DNA of 64,000 nucleotides from Planctomicrobium sp051465645 (GCF_051465645.1 NZ_CP195790.1:3534001-3598000), one strand, 5' to 3'; shown: positions 43,031 to 55,773, counted from the first letter of the stretch. The notes: generated from the letters alone by a model not told the origin. A program made the numbers and translations.

Positions 43031-44158
43031 ATGCTTCGGAGAAGTACAAATTGTCAATCAACTCGCTTCAGCAGTATTAGACGGTCACAAAAATCCTCTC
43101 CAGGATTCACATTGATCGAACTACTGGTGGTGATTGCCATCATCGCTGTTTTGATTGCCCTGCTGCTCCCTGCAGTGCAGCAAACCCGGGAAGCTTCCCG
43201 CCGAACTCAATGCCGAAACAATCTGAAGCAGCTCGGGATCGCGGTACACAACTATCACGACACGTTCCGAATCTTCCCAAGAGGGAACTACGAGCGAACA
43301 GCTCTCAGCGCCGCCGACCAAGGAACCGGGCACTACTCCTATTACGGAATTTCAGCACACACGATGCTGCTTCCTTACGTTGGGCAAGCCAATGTCTACT
43401 CGTCCCTGAATTTTTCCGTGTCAGTTCGCATAGGGGCCAATGGCACCACCAAGCAGATTCGGATTCCTTCTTTCCTGTGCCCTTCTGACACAGTGATCAT
43501 GGAAAACAACAGCACTGGCTACCACAACGGTCCCGGCAATAACTATGTCTTCAGTGCCGGGCCCTCGTTCTACTGGTTCCCTGGCCCAAGCCCAATAACA
43601 CCGTTTGATGCGAAAAACATCCAGCATCAGGTCGGGGCATTTAATTTTAGAAAATCCGTTCGCATAACCGACGTCACGGATGGAACCTCAAATGCGATCG
43701 CGGCATCAGAAGGCCTCACTGGGACAGGTTCAAGCTCCTCAATAAATGAGGCATCAATATTCAGGGGCGTTAGCGTATCCGGTATTAACCCATCCTTCCC
43801 GACTCAAGAGCAGGTCGCGATATGGGCAGGACGGGCGTTAGCAGCCAAAGCAAACTTTCAGAGTCAATCCCCCACCCCACGCGGAAATTGTGGTGGAAAC
43901 TGGATTTTTGGAATTACTGGAGAAACAGTCTTCAACACAATTACATCCCCAAACAGCCACGTCCCAAATGCAATCCATTGCAACGCTTGCGAAACAAACG
44001 ACGGCTGCGGGCTCTTCCCGCCAAGGAGTCGCCACACTGGATACGTCAATGTCTTAATGCTGGACGGGAGCACACGTGCTATTGCCAACAACATTGACGG
44101 AGCCACTTGGCAGAGACTTGGTGCGATTGCGGACGGAAGCCCTGTTGGAGACTTCTAA
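43031..44158 (+). CDS. DUF1559 prepilin-like protein
   Basis: A 375-residue protein of the planctomycete-expanded DUF1559 family. A type IV prepilin/pseudopilin cleavage and methylation motif is present (SSPGFTLIELLVVIAIIAVLIALLLPAVQQTREASRR). Cleavage is expected after Gly, before Phe. The DUF1559 body follows (CRNNLKQLGIAVHNYHDTF ... FPRGNY) and ends with the family C-terminus HTGYVNVLMLDGSTRAIANNID. The ATG at 43031 has GGAGG 8 nt upstream. It is probably exported via a pilin-type pathway and surface-exposed. A small lipoprotein gene follows, a frequent arrangement for this family. Confidence 0.93.
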   Translation: MLRRSTNCQSTRFSSIRRSQKSSPGFTLIELLVVIAIIAVLIALLLPAVQQTREASRRTQCRNNLKQLGIAVHNYHDTFRIFPRGNYERTALSAADQGTGHYSYYGISAHTMLLPYVGQANVYSSLNFSVSVRIGANGTTKQIRIPSFLCPSDTVIMENNSTGYHNGPGNNYVFSAGPSFYWFPGPSPITPFDAKNIQHQVGAFNFRKSVRITDVTDGTSNAIAASEGLTGTGSSSSINEASIFRGVSVSGINPSFPTQEQVAIWAGRALAAKANFQSQSPTPRGNCGGNWIFGITGETVFNTITSPNSHVPNAIHCNACETNDGCGLFPPRSRHTGYVNVLMLDGSTRAIANNIDGATWQRLGAIADGSPVGDF

Positions 44159-44413
44159 GCTCAGAATTTCTCGACGCAGGCGACCAGAGATTTGCCTGCG
44201 AAGCTTTGACTTAACCAATCCGCTGCATCTCTCGCAACAGCAGACATTTGCATCGAAATGTGATCCTGGATTTCATCGAGTTCGCTTCATCCAGATCGAC
44301 CAGCTTATCCGTTCTGAAGGACGTTCTACCGCTTCTCGACGAACGTGTACGGCAGACCAAGCAGGCTGCTGAGCTTTTCACACTTTTTGCGTCACAACCA
44401 TAAAAGCTCAGCC

Positions 44414-44722
44414 ATGTCCTCACGATTCACAGCACTGCTTGTCGTTGCTGCCATGCTGGGATTCCCACAATCTGGCTGCCAAAGGCAAAATGAAAAAGCA
44501 TCCGACAACGTGATTGTGGAACTGAAACACCAACTCAGTGAAATCGAGAAATACGGAGAAGGCGGAAGTAGCCTGGATTCAATCCGTGACACCTTCGATT
44601 CACTGAAACAGTCTAATCCCGCGACTGCTGCAAAGATTGAAACTGATTTCAATGCGATGATTTCGTCCAACACCAGCGCCCAGAGAAAAGCGCTCGCGAG
44701 AAAACTTCACTCTGAGCTTTGA
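44414..44722 (+). CDS. Small lipoprotein, hypothetical
   Basis: A 102-residue product. The signal peptide ends in a lipobox-like PQSGC (SRFTALLVVAAMLGFPQSGC). The mature part is polar and helical (VIVELKHQLSEIEKYGEGGSS). It lies about 255 bp downstream of the DUF1559 gene on the same strand. A GC-rich hairpin (CGCAGGC / GCCTGCG) in the gap could limit read-through. No family is recognised. The ATG at 44414 is chosen because it starts the signal peptide. Confidence 0.65.
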   Translation: MSSRFTALLVVAAMLGFPQSGCQRQNEKASDNVIVELKHQLSEIEKYGEGGSSLDSIRDTFDSLKQSNPATAAKIETDFNAMISSNTSAQRKALARKLHSEL

Positions 44723-45363
44723 ACTCCTCAGTCCCCCCCCAATCACCCTCGTTGCCAATCGAAGAGAAACTTCCGATGTAAATCGGATCTTGATCGCACT
44801 TGGCTTCTTCACCGCTTCGCGACTCGAGTTGCTCGCCACTTTCCCCAATATTGAGGGGAGTACACACTGTTCCGCAGTTCGGACTAACTTTCTTCGCCAT
44901 TCTACATTCTTCGCTCCGGACGCTTCTCGAGCGATTATTAATCTTCTTGCCGGAGAAGACACATCTGCACATCCTGAAACTCGCCTTCTATCAGAGCTTC
45001 GTCAACTCGCTGTGCCCGACGACCTCCCTAGAAGCGACGGTCACGTTACCTACCGATCACAGTTGGGCGCATGCTCATCACAACCGACCTTCAGTTTGCG
45101 TTAGCACCCCATACCGTTGAACATGCTTTCACACCTCCACGGAACAACGGTGGTAGCACGCAACCGTAAGCAAAAGCGGAACCGTGAACACCCCGAAAAC
45201 CACGTTTCCAATCACCCGTTATTGATGCGAAACGAACCACTTTCTCCCCAAGACTAACATCAACGCGAATTCTCGATAATCCCTTAATGATTACCGTCAT
45301 TGCCCTTGCGCCACCTATGACAATTCACAAGCGAAACAAGTTACAAAAAGTTCCCCCAGTCAG
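44723..45363. other. Intergenic region upstream of the first 16S rRNA unit
   Basis: About 640 bp. Short frames of about 100 codons occur on both strands but overlap and show no recognisable content. No tRNA was found. Confidence 0.45.
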
Positions 45364-45391
45364 TTGACGAGAAAGAATGCACCGCTAATAT
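45364..45391 (+). promoter_or_regulatory. Promoter of the first 16S rRNA unit
   Basis: TTGACG (45364-45369), a 16-bp spacer and TAATAT (45386-45391), about 75 bp before the boxA-like leader sequence. A perfect inverted repeat AACCGTC-cac-GACGGTT (45448-45464) lies in the leader between promoter and boxA. Confidence 0.65.
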
Positions 45392-45467
45392 TCACCTCAC
45401 CAGTCGGGCATCAAACGCACGACACACAACTTCGAAAAAAAGTTGACAACCGTCCACGACGGTTGAT

Positions 45468-45482
45468 TTGATCTTTGAAAAA
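45468..45482 (+). promoter_or_regulatory. boxA-like antitermination site, unit 1
   Basis: TGATCTTTGAAAAATT resembles the rRNA leader boxA core (CTTTGAAAA). The sequence shared by the two 16S units begins at this point. Confidence 0.55.
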
Positions 45483-45598
45483 TTGGTTAGTGAAGGTCTT
45501 GCGATAAAGAATGCGTTTGCGTAGATGAGCTGACGCGATCAAGCACTGAATGTTGTTTTAAATCGTGCGGTAGACTTCGGTTTGCTCCACGTGAAATC

Positions 45599-47109
<1,511 letters not shown>

Positions 47110-47335
47110 AAATCGGGGATACTTGATTCTCTGAATCAGGTACGCCTCCAAAACCTCCTCACAAACTCTAGCCAGAATTTGTGAGGAACCTGGACTGTAA
47201 AATGTGAGAGAGGTCAGGTTTCTGACCAGATCCACTCAGCGTTTTATATTCCTTTATTGAGTCAGCCTTCTTGAAGCAGTAATGCAGATTGCATTCGCAT
47301 TCCTAAGCAGACTTCACTAACCATTTTGATAACGC

Positions 47336-47375
47336 AGCCTCTGACGGGGAAACTCGTCAGAGGCTGTTTTCGTTT
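47336..47375 (+). terminator. Terminator of 16S unit 1
   Basis: An 11-bp stem (AGCCTCTGACG / CGTCAGAGGCT) with an 8-nt loop, then GTTTTCGTTT. The shared block of the two 16S units ends at this point. Confidence 0.88.
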
Positions 47376-48761
47376 GATATTCTGGCTGAGACCACAGACG
47401 GGATCGCAGGCAGGCTTTCCGCCGCAACCGTCACTCAGATTCTGACTTTCTCCTCCGGAACGCTTAGTCAGTTTCGCCTCAGACGGCAGGCACCCCGATT
47501 TCAGGGTGCTGCTTGCTGGGTCATTGCCGAGGAACTCGCAGCGCCGGATTCTCGACACGCGGTTGCTCTTCCCTGAACCAAAGACGCCGACACTTCCGGG
47601 TGCGCCATCCATTTAGACCGAATCGGCTTTCGGGGACTTCTCACAAGGTTCGGTCCCGACATCACCAGTAATCAATCTGGCTGACCGGTCGTTCGACAGA
47701 AAGAGCCATCCCCACTGAATCGTAACCAGCTCGAGGGTTGCTTGTGTTTCAATGTAAGATCAGAGACTAGCCCAGAGGCTATGGTCTACATCGCTCAATC
47801 ACTTGAATCGTTCTCGAAAGCGCCCTTACTGCACCTACACAGAAACCTTGCTGCAGATTCGAAAATGAGACAGGTCTCTGCTTCCCGCCCCGATGATGGT
47901 TTTCCTCGACGCGATATTGATCGATGGACAGTGTGTCGGTAGTCCAACCGCGGCAACAGATGACGTGCCGGTATACATCTTACTCCCGAGGGCCCAAAGG
48001 CTTCGGGAGCGGGGGCCATAAGAGAGAGACATGTCGAGCATCAGGGGACCGTTCTCTCCGCAACGAGCTTTGAAACAGCTCGAGGTTCCGACCGAAGGGA
48101 CTTGACGTCTCCGAGAACAATGCTTTCGATCGACAGGGGATTGCACCCCAAATCGTTGCAGTATTCCATTCAGGTGCCTTGATCAACAGAGACTCACGCA
48201 CCGAATGGAAGCGATACACCCAACCGGGAACATAGATCCTCGCTCAATCTGCTGCGAATCAGAATGCTCAGCCAAATGGAAGCGCGAGCGACTTCCTGAT
48301 CGTAACGGTACGTCCTGCAACGGGCATTGGGACAACTCACATGCTCCCGAGAAGGCAGTTCACGGAAGCCTTCCCCAAACCGGAAAATCCCACCAGTCAC
48401 AGGCCCTCCAATCCGAGTCCCGGAGCGCGACAAAATCTGTTGCATCGCCAATGACTCTCAAACGATGAAATGAATCGAGCGCTCAACATTCACCGACAAC
48501 TGGTTCTCGCCCTGAGGGCAGGGGCAGTGCCGCGACTCAAATACAAATGGTCCGATCTAAAACCTCTTCAATGAACGGGCCGTGACAAGAATTTCATCAA
48601 CTTCATTCGCAGCAATTATTCCCTATCAAAACTCGTTTCGAACTGCGAAATTCCTGCGAAATAGCTGGTAAAACTGGGGGCTGCGATTGAGCACGGAAGC
48701 GGCATTTTGCCCCTGGGAAATGTCCCTAATAAAAAAAGAGAACTTTTCATTGGCAGGACGG
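47376..48761. other. Spacer between the two 16S units, no gene seen
   Basis: About 1.4 kb without a supportable gene. No tRNA, 23S or 5S sequence was recognised. Short frames on both strands lack family features; degraded sequence is possible. Confidence 0.5.
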
Positions 48762-48789
48762 TTGACTCTCTCAGGATCTCGGGTATAAA
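48762..48789 (+). promoter_or_regulatory. Promoter of the second 16S rRNA unit
   Basis: TTGACT (48762-48767), a 16-bp spacer and TATAAA (48784-48789), with a GC-rich discriminator after the -10, as in stringently controlled rRNA promoters. A hairpin (CCCGCCA / TGGTGGG) follows in the leader. It is unrelated to the upstream region of unit 1. Confidence 0.72.
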
Positions 48790-48970
48790 TCGCCTCCCCG
48801 CCACACGCTGGTGGGAGTCGAGACCGAAAGGAAACGACATTGATCTTTGAAAAATTGGTTAGTGAAGGTCTTGCGATAAAGAATGCGTTTGCGTAGATGA
48901 GCTGACGCGATCAAGCACTGAATGTTGTTTTAAATCGTGCGGTAGACTTCGGTTTGCTCCACGTGAAATC

Positions 48971-50481
<1,511 letters not shown>

Positions 50482-50707
50482 AAATCGGGGATACTTGATT
50501 CTCTGAATCAGGTACGCCTCCAAAACCTCCTCACAAACTCTAGCCAGAATTTGTGAGGAACCTGGACTGTAAAATGTGAGAGAGGTCAGGTTTCTGACCA
50601 GATCCACTCAGCGTTTTATATTCCTTTATTGAGTCAGCCTTCTTGAAGCAGTAATGCAGATTGCATTCGCATTCCTAAGCAGACTTCACTAACCATTTTG
50701 ATAACGC

Positions 50708-50747
50708 AGCCTCTGACGGGGAAACTCGTCAGAGGCTGTTTTCGTTT
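50708..50747 (+). terminator. Terminator of 16S unit 2
   Basis: The same 11-bp stem hairpin and T-rich tail as in unit 1. After it the sequence continues TTTTCAGC instead of TTTGATAT, marking the end of the duplicated block. Confidence 0.88.
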
Positions 50748-50936
50748 TCAGCACACACAATGGCAACTCTCCTGAAGCCAGCGGCCCAGACTCTCTCGTA
50801 CTGGGGAACCCCCTCTCTTCTGGTCATTGTTGAGCATCACGTCATTTTGATGCCAAATCACACGGAATTGCCATCTCCGATTTGCTAAAAAGGATGCCGT
50901 AGATAATACGGATTCGAATCCTTCGGAGTTGGCTTC

Positions 50937-52118
50937 ATGAAACTCAAAGCATTTTCTTTTGCGGCACTGATCGGCGCTATTGGAATCAGCTCGTCGATTT
51001 TTCTTCAGGCAGCCGAAACGCCTGCCAAGGGATATCGCGTTTATGTTGGTACCTACACAACTCTCGGGAATAAAGAAGGAAAGGGGATCTATGAATTTGA
51101 GTTCAATCCCCAGAACGGGAAGGCAACCGCTCCGAAGGTCGTTGCTGAGTGCGCTAACCCCACATTTCTGGCAATTGGGCCAGGAGCCAAACATCTCTAC
51201 GCCGTGATTGAGGTCTCAGATCTCAGTCCTACCCAGAAGAAAACAGGCGGGGTCGCTTCTTTTAAGGTTGATCCGGCGACCGGTGGTTTGACTCCGATCA
51301 ACATGGAGCCTGCTCAAGGGACATCAACCTGCCATGTTTCCCTCGATGCGGCCGGGAAGTTCCTTCTCGTTGCCAACTACGGAACAGGGAAAACAGCCCT
51401 GACTTATCCAATCAAGGCTGACGGGAGCATCGGACCTGCGATCTCCACTGTCGAGCATATCGGTTCAAGCGAAAATACTGGCCGGCAGAAGAGCCCTCAC
51501 GGGCATTCAATCAACCTGAGTCCTGATGAACGGTTTGCCATTGTCGCTGACCTCGGGATTGATCAACTCAAGGTTTATCCGTTCGACATCAACACCGGAA
51601 AATTGGACGAGTCAAAAGTCCAGAGTGTGAAATCAAAGGCTGGAGCTGGCCCGAGACATTTCACATTCCATCCGAACAAAAAGTATGCGTATCACAACAA
51701 TGAACTCGATTGGACAGTGACGGCCTATCAATATGAAGCCGAAAGCGGAAAGCTGAATCCACTGCAGACTCTCAGCACGATTCCGCCAGAGACTGAAGCC
51801 AAGGGCGGAACTGCTGAAGTTGTCGTCCATCCGAACGGGAAGTTTCTTTACGTCTCAAATCGTGGCCCGGACACACTCGCCATTTTCCACCTCAATGAAG
51901 ATGGAACAATGAAAGCAGCAGGGCACGCTTCAACGCTTGGGAAATTCCCACGCAACTTTGTTATCGAGCCGAGCGGGAAGTATCTGCTCGCCGCAAACCA
52001 GAACAGCGACGACATCTTCGTATTTGAAATCGATCAGAAAACCGGAGCTCTGACCGCAACTGGTGAAGTGATCAAAGTTCCAATGCCGGTTTGTCTTCGC
52101 CTTGTCCCGCTGAAGTAG
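50937..52118 (+). CDS. Secreted lactonase family (6-phosphogluconolactonase-like) beta-propeller
   Basis: A 393-residue seven-bladed propeller of the YbhE/lactonase family. It has a signal peptide (LKAFSFAALIGAIGISSSIFLQAAE), so it acts outside the cytoplasm, unlike the cytoplasmic Pgl. Seen: YRVYVGTYTTLGNKEGKGIYEFEF, NPTFLAIGPGAKHLYAV, TCHVSLDAAGKFLLVANYGTG, SPHGHSINLSPDERFAIVADLG, GPRHFTFHPNKKYAY and VVHPNGKFLYVSNRG. A 12-bp palindrome GGATTCGAATCC (50910-50921) precedes the GGAG ribosome-binding site. Secreted members in planctomycetes are probably sugar lactonases; the substrate is unproven. Confidence 0.92.
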   Translation: MKLKAFSFAALIGAIGISSSIFLQAAETPAKGYRVYVGTYTTLGNKEGKGIYEFEFNPQNGKATAPKVVAECANPTFLAIGPGAKHLYAVIEVSDLSPTQKKTGGVASFKVDPATGGLTPINMEPAQGTSTCHVSLDAAGKFLLVANYGTGKTALTYPIKADGSIGPAISTVEHIGSSENTGRQKSPHGHSINLSPDERFAIVADLGIDQLKVYPFDINTGKLDESKVQSVKSKAGAGPRHFTFHPNKKYAYHNNELDWTVTAYQYEAESGKLNPLQTLSTIPPETEAKGGTAEVVVHPNGKFLYVSNRGPDTLAIFHLNEDGTMKAAGHASTLGKFPRNFVIEPSGKYLLAANQNSDDIFVFEIDQKTGALTATGEVIKVPMPVCLRLVPLK

Positions 52119-52174
52119 ACCGAATCGGGCGATCAAGCGCCGCACAGCAGCGTCAGTTCGATATGGAAACGAAA

Positions 52175-52207
52175 AGAGCCGCACACTCTGTGTACGGCTC
52201 TTTCTTT
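52175..52207 (+). terminator. Terminator of the lactonase gene
   Basis: AGAGCCG / CGGCTCT outer stem with an inner CACA/TGTG pairing, followed by TTCTTTATT. Confidence 0.82.
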
Positions 52208-52414
52208 ATTGATCACAACGCCAGACAGGATTGGGCACGCAGAACGAGAGCATGTCCGAAATTGTGTCGTGTTTCTGACCCGTCGCAGTCTCTCTTCGCC
52301 CGAGAAGCCTACTGCGTGTTCACATGATCGACAACTGGTCTAGAGCATTTTGCAAATTGATCTCCACATGATGTGTCGAATTTGGGAGAGTGTGTCGCGT
52401 CATGGAGGACCATT

Positions 52415-52780
52415 ATGTCGAATGCACTCTCCGTCGATTTGCGGCGTCGGATACTGGAAGCGATTGACCAGGGTGTCAGTCAGTCTCAGGTGGCTCGCAC
52501 GTATCGGGTCGACCGGAAAACAGTTTGGAGCCTAATTCACCATCGTCAGAAAACCGGATCTCTCGAACCGATCCGTGCTGGAGTGGGGCGAAAATCCAAA
52601 GTCGCCCATCGTCAAGCGGACATCAGGCAGGCCATTGCAGACAATTCCAGCCTGACGTTGCAGTCCCTGATTGATCAGTTAGGGTTGGCCATCTCTGTTT
52701 CAGCATTGAGTCGCACCTTGCGTCGTTGGGGAATCCGGCTCAAAAAAAGTTCTGCACGCCTCAGAACAGCAACGTCCTGA
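52415..52780 (+). CDS. IS630 transposase, N-terminal DNA-binding part (frame A)
   Basis: A 121-residue helix-turn-helix part of an IS630 transposase (LSVDLRRRILEAIDQGVSQSQVARTYRVDRKTVWSLIHH, then a second HTH with LTLQSLIDQLGLAISVSALSRTLRRWGI). The frame ends after a run of seven A (52742-52748). Reading only six A there would continue directly into frame B as RLKKVLHASEQQRPDVKEKRRWWG, the expected IS630 junction. Either a +1/-2 programmed slip or a one-base insertion separates the frames. Confidence 0.85.
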   Translation: MSNALSVDLRRRILEAIDQGVSQSQVARTYRVDRKTVWSLIHHRQKTGSLEPIRAGVGRKSKVAHRQADIRQAIADNSSLTLQSLIDQLGLAISVSALSRTLRRWGIRLKKSSARLRTATS

Positions 52781-52781
52781 C

Positions 52782-53348
52782 GTGAAAGAGAAGCGTCGCT
52801 GGTGGGGGATTCTGGTTCGCCCCAAGCCCCAGCAGAGGCTCATCTTTCTCGATGAAACCGGGGCCAACACGAAGATGGCCCGACTTTACGGTTGGGGGAA
52901 CAAGTCGGAACGTGTCCGCAGTCAGGTGCCACATGGGCACTGGAAAACGATCACATTCATTGCCGCACTCCGCTGCACCGGCGTGACGGCCCCCATGGTG
53001 CTGGATGGCCCCATGAATCGGGAATCATTTCTGGCGTACATCCAGCAGTGTCTGGTTCCGACATTGAATCGCAAAGAGATTGTGGTGCTGGACAATCTCC
53101 CTTGTCACAAACAGCCAGAAGTCATTCAAGCCATTGAAGCGGTCGGGGCCAGCGTCTTTTATCTGCCGCCTTATTCACCGGATTTCAATCCGATTGAGAA
53201 AGCGTTCTCGAAGCTGAAAGCACTCCTCCGCAAATTCGCCGAACGGACCATTGAGAACCTCTGGAAGCGAATCGGAGCCCTCATCGAAACCTTCACTCCC
53301 AATGAATGCCGAAACTATTTCCTGAGTTGCGGATACAGGGGAAGTTAA
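52782..53348 (+). CDS. IS630 transposase, catalytic DDE part (frame B)
   Basis: 188 residues from a GTG. It carries the complete DDE triad: Asp in LIFLDETGANTKM, Asp in IVVLDNLPCHK, and Glu in PPYSPDFNPIEKAFSKLK. The catalytic domain is intact, so a full transposase could be made by frameshifting at the upstream A7 run. On its own it would lack DNA binding. Confidence 0.87.
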   Translation: MKEKRRWWGILVRPKPQQRLIFLDETGANTKMARLYGWGNKSERVRSQVPHGHWKTITFIAALRCTGVTAPMVLDGPMNRESFLAYIQQCLVPTLNRKEIVVLDNLPCHKQPEVIQAIEAVGASVFYLPPYSPDFNPIEKAFSKLKALLRKFAERTIENLWKRIGALIETFTPNECRNYFLSCGYRGS

Positions 53349-53361
53349 AATGCAAATTGCT

Positions 53362-55773
53362 CTAGAACTCGGAATCTCGGGCAGCGAGTTCAGCTTTAGG
53401 TTGACGAGCCTGTTTCGTTCTGGTCGGGGTTTGCACTTCATCGTAGTAAGAACCATAGGCCATGCTGTCGTACCCTGAATCGCTGATGGCATCTGGCTGG
53501 AAGTCGTTGGCAACGACTCCGTAGACCGCAACACCATGCGCCGTCACTGTCTCGTGGACTCGACGGGCAGCTGCACGATTGGTCTGTTTCATTCGCACCA
53601 CCAGCAACATTCCATCAACATGCGGAGCGATGATACATGGATCGCTCACGGCCAGAATCGGCGGCGAATCGATGAGTACAAAGTCATATTCTTCCCGAGC
53701 TTCCTTCAGGAGTTCCGAGAGCTTTGTATCAGACAACAGCTCTGCAGGATTCGCAGGTGCTCGTCCTGACGTGAGCAGAGACAGACGTTCGATGGCTGTC
53801 ACCTGCACGACATTTCGCCATTCCACTTCGTTCTGCAACACATCAGCCAGCCCCACATCGTTCGACGCTTTGAATAACTGGTGCTGTGTCGCGCGTCGTA
53901 AATCGCAATCAATCAACAGGACACTCTTCCCTGACTGTGCGATGGCCGCAGCCAGATTCGCGGCAGTGGTGCTTTTTCCTTCTCCAGGAGCCGCACTGCT
54001 CAACTGAACTACCTTTTCTCCCTCTTTCATCGTGACAAAAAGGGATGTCCGGATCGATCGGTATGCTTCCGCGTCACGCGACCCCGGGCGATTGAAGAAG
54101 CACAATGCGGGTGAAATTCCCCGTTCTTTGGCCAGACGATTCGTATCGCTGGTGTTTCGGAACGATGGGACGGATCCCATGATCGGCTTCCGCATAAACG
54201 TTGTGACCTCGTCGAGCGTCTTGAGCGACGTATCTCGCCACTCGCGGAAATAGGAGAGGCAGAAGATCATGACGACGCCCAGCACTCCGCAGGTTCCGAC
54301 CAGCTTCAGAACACGTTTCAAAGAACGTTCGATTCGAACCTGAGAAATCTGCTGTAAGCGATATCCTTCCTGGCCTCGTGAAATATCGTATTCGGCGATC
54401 TGGTCGAAGAGGCGTTCCAGCTGATCTTTCTTCATGCTGATTTCGTCTTTGCGACGCTGTTCTTCCACTTCGAACATCTCGGCCTGCTTGGCTTTCTGCT
54501 GAGCATCCTTGTGCAGCAGAGCAAGGTTTTCGTTATCCAGCTCCAGCTCTTTCAGCTGTCCAACCAACGTATCGCGATAGACCGAAACGATATCCATTCC
54601 CAACGCAGCAGATCGTGATGAGATCGGTTTGCCGCTTTCGTCCTTCAGTTCCGGTGGACGTAGTCCCTGTCGTGTGTAGAAGCCCAGCAAGGTCTGAATT
54701 TGCTTCCGAACATTTCTGACTTGAGTATGTTCCGCACCAAGCGAATGCAACAGTCGCTGCTCCAGCATCTGAGCCGTGAGTAACTGGGAATCGAGCTGAG
54801 CCTTTTCCGGAGACGATGCCATTGCAGCACCGCCGCCCGCTGTCCCAGGTCCACCACCTGCCCCTGCAGTTCCTGTCGACAATGAGTGCAGAACCCAGAA
54901 CTCGAGCTCTTCTCTGGATGGCTTTTCTTCGATCTTGCGATCCAGTGTCGCCAGCCGGGCACGAATGCTCGAACTCTTTCGCAGGTTCTCGTTTTGAGCG
55001 GTTTCGATTGCGGCAAGTTCGGTTTCGTACTGGTTTGGAGCCTGTGTCTGCATCCCGTTCATCGAAATGACAGGGGACGCCTTGAGAAATACAGGAGCAT
55101 TGTTGCGGAATGTCTGATACTCAACTTCCAGCTTCTGGATATCAGTTTCCAAGCCTTTTTGCCGATCCAGCAGCGTCTTGTAAAGCTGCTGTGCGTTTTG
55201 ATCGCGGGTGTCTTCCAGATAATCGCCGTACGCTTCGACCATTGCCTGAACAACAGCTTTGGCAAGGTCCTTATTCGGGTGAAGGTACGACAGAGTGAGA
55301 ACGTTATCGAACGAACTTTCCTGCCCGGCACTGCGGTCGACGGAAAGCCCTTCGGTCACTTCCCGCAATGGATCATATGCCCCGGCCAAAGAGGGGATTT
55401 CGCTGAGCCCGTGATCTTTGAACGCCCGTTCGACGATCAGGTCGGTTTTGATCAGCTGCACATGGTCGCCACGTTCTCCATAGCGATTCGCTTCCCCATT
55501 ATTTTGAGGGACCGTTGCCTTCTTGGAAACGAGCACCTGCGTGGATGCAGAGTAAAGCGGCCCGAGATAGAGATACAGGCAGATTCCGGCCAGCAACCCG
55601 GCGAATAGACCTAACGCCAACGGTTTCCAAAGCGACAACACGAACTTCACGATGTCGATGGAGCGCCCAATTGAAGGTGTGTGAAACCCAAAGGGAGCGA
55701 AATCGAACTCGGCGGCGGAATTGGTTGGCTTTTGTGGTGCTGACACGAATTGATCCTCAGGGGACAGGCCCAT
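53362..55773 (-). CDS. Polysaccharide biosynthesis tyrosine autokinase (Wzc-like)
   Basis: An 803-residue inner-membrane co-polymerase/BY-kinase controlling chain length and export of extracellular or capsular polysaccharide. Seen: N-terminal Wzz domain with TM1 (LALGLFAGLLAGICLYLYLG), a long periplasmic coiled-coil region, TM2 (VLKLVGTCGVLGVVMIFCLSYF), then the kinase: Walker A SSAAPGEGKSTTAANLA, Walker A' VLLIDCDLRR and Walker B DFVLIDSPPIL. A C-terminal Tyr cluster (SGYDSMAYGSYYDE) is the expected autophosphorylation site. An IS630 element is inserted exactly at the TAG stop, and the same stop codon is re-formed. The epimerase gene lies upstream on the same strand, 75 bp away. Confidence 0.93.
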   Translation of the reverse strand: MGLSPEDQFVSAPQKPTNSAAEFDFAPFGFHTPSIGRSIDIVKFVLSLWKPLALGLFAGLLAGICLYLYLGPLYSASTQVLVSKKATVPQNNGEANRYGERGDHVQLIKTDLIVERAFKDHGLSEIPSLAGAYDPLREVTEGLSVDRSAGQESSFDNVLTLSYLHPNKDLAKAVVQAMVEAYGDYLEDTRDQNAQQLYKTLLDRQKGLETDIQKLEVEYQTFRNNAPVFLKASPVISMNGMQTQAPNQYETELAAIETAQNENLRKSSSIRARLATLDRKIEEKPSREELEFWVLHSLSTGTAGAGGGPGTAGGGAAMASSPEKAQLDSQLLTAQMLEQRLLHSLGAEHTQVRNVRKQIQTLLGFYTRQGLRPPELKDESGKPISSRSAALGMDIVSVYRDTLVGQLKELELDNENLALLHKDAQQKAKQAEMFEVEEQRRKDEISMKKDQLERLFDQIAEYDISRGQEGYRLQQISQVRIERSLKRVLKLVGTCGVLGVVMIFCLSYFREWRDTSLKTLDEVTTFMRKPIMGSVPSFRNTSDTNRLAKERGISPALCFFNRPGSRDAEAYRSIRTSLFVTMKEGEKVVQLSSAAPGEGKSTTAANLAAAIAQSGKSVLLIDCDLRRATQHQLFKASNDVGLADVLQNEVEWRNVVQVTAIERLSLLTSGRAPANPAELLSDTKLSELLKEAREEYDFVLIDSPPILAVSDPCIIAPHVDGMLLVVRMKQTNRAAARRVHETVTAHGVAVYGVVANDFQPDAISDSGYDSMAYGSYYDEVQTPTRTKQARQPKAELAARDSEF

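Larger units (their letters stand above)
52343..53362 (+). mobile_element. IS630-family insertion sequence, 1,020 bp
   Basis: Imperfect terminal inverted repeats (GAGCATTTTGCAAATTGATC on the left; GAGCAATTTGCATTTTAACT on the right, read inward) are flanked by TA on both sides (52341-52342 and 53363-53364). This is the TA target duplication typical of the IS630/Tc1-mariner group. Inside are two partly fused transposase frames. The right end touches the stop codon of the Wzc-like kinase gene. Confidence 0.9.

Noticed and set aside
42791..43057. 88-codon minus-strand frame upstream of the DUF1559 gene
   Set aside because: It overlaps the DUF1559 start and ribosome-binding site and has no family features.
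45443..45472. TTGACA with a weak TTTGAT box just before boxA as the promoter of 16S unit 1
   Set aside because: Transcription from it would start within or after boxA and the spacer is 18 bp with a poor -10; the TTGACG-N16-TAATAT pair upstream fits better.
47376..48761. Possible remnant 23S rRNA or tRNA genes between the 16S copies
   Set aside because: No tRNA cloverleaf, 23S or 5S landmark was found in the spacer on reading both strands.
54886..55608. 240-codon plus-strand frame
   Set aside because: It is antisense to the Wzc-like kinase gene; no independent support.
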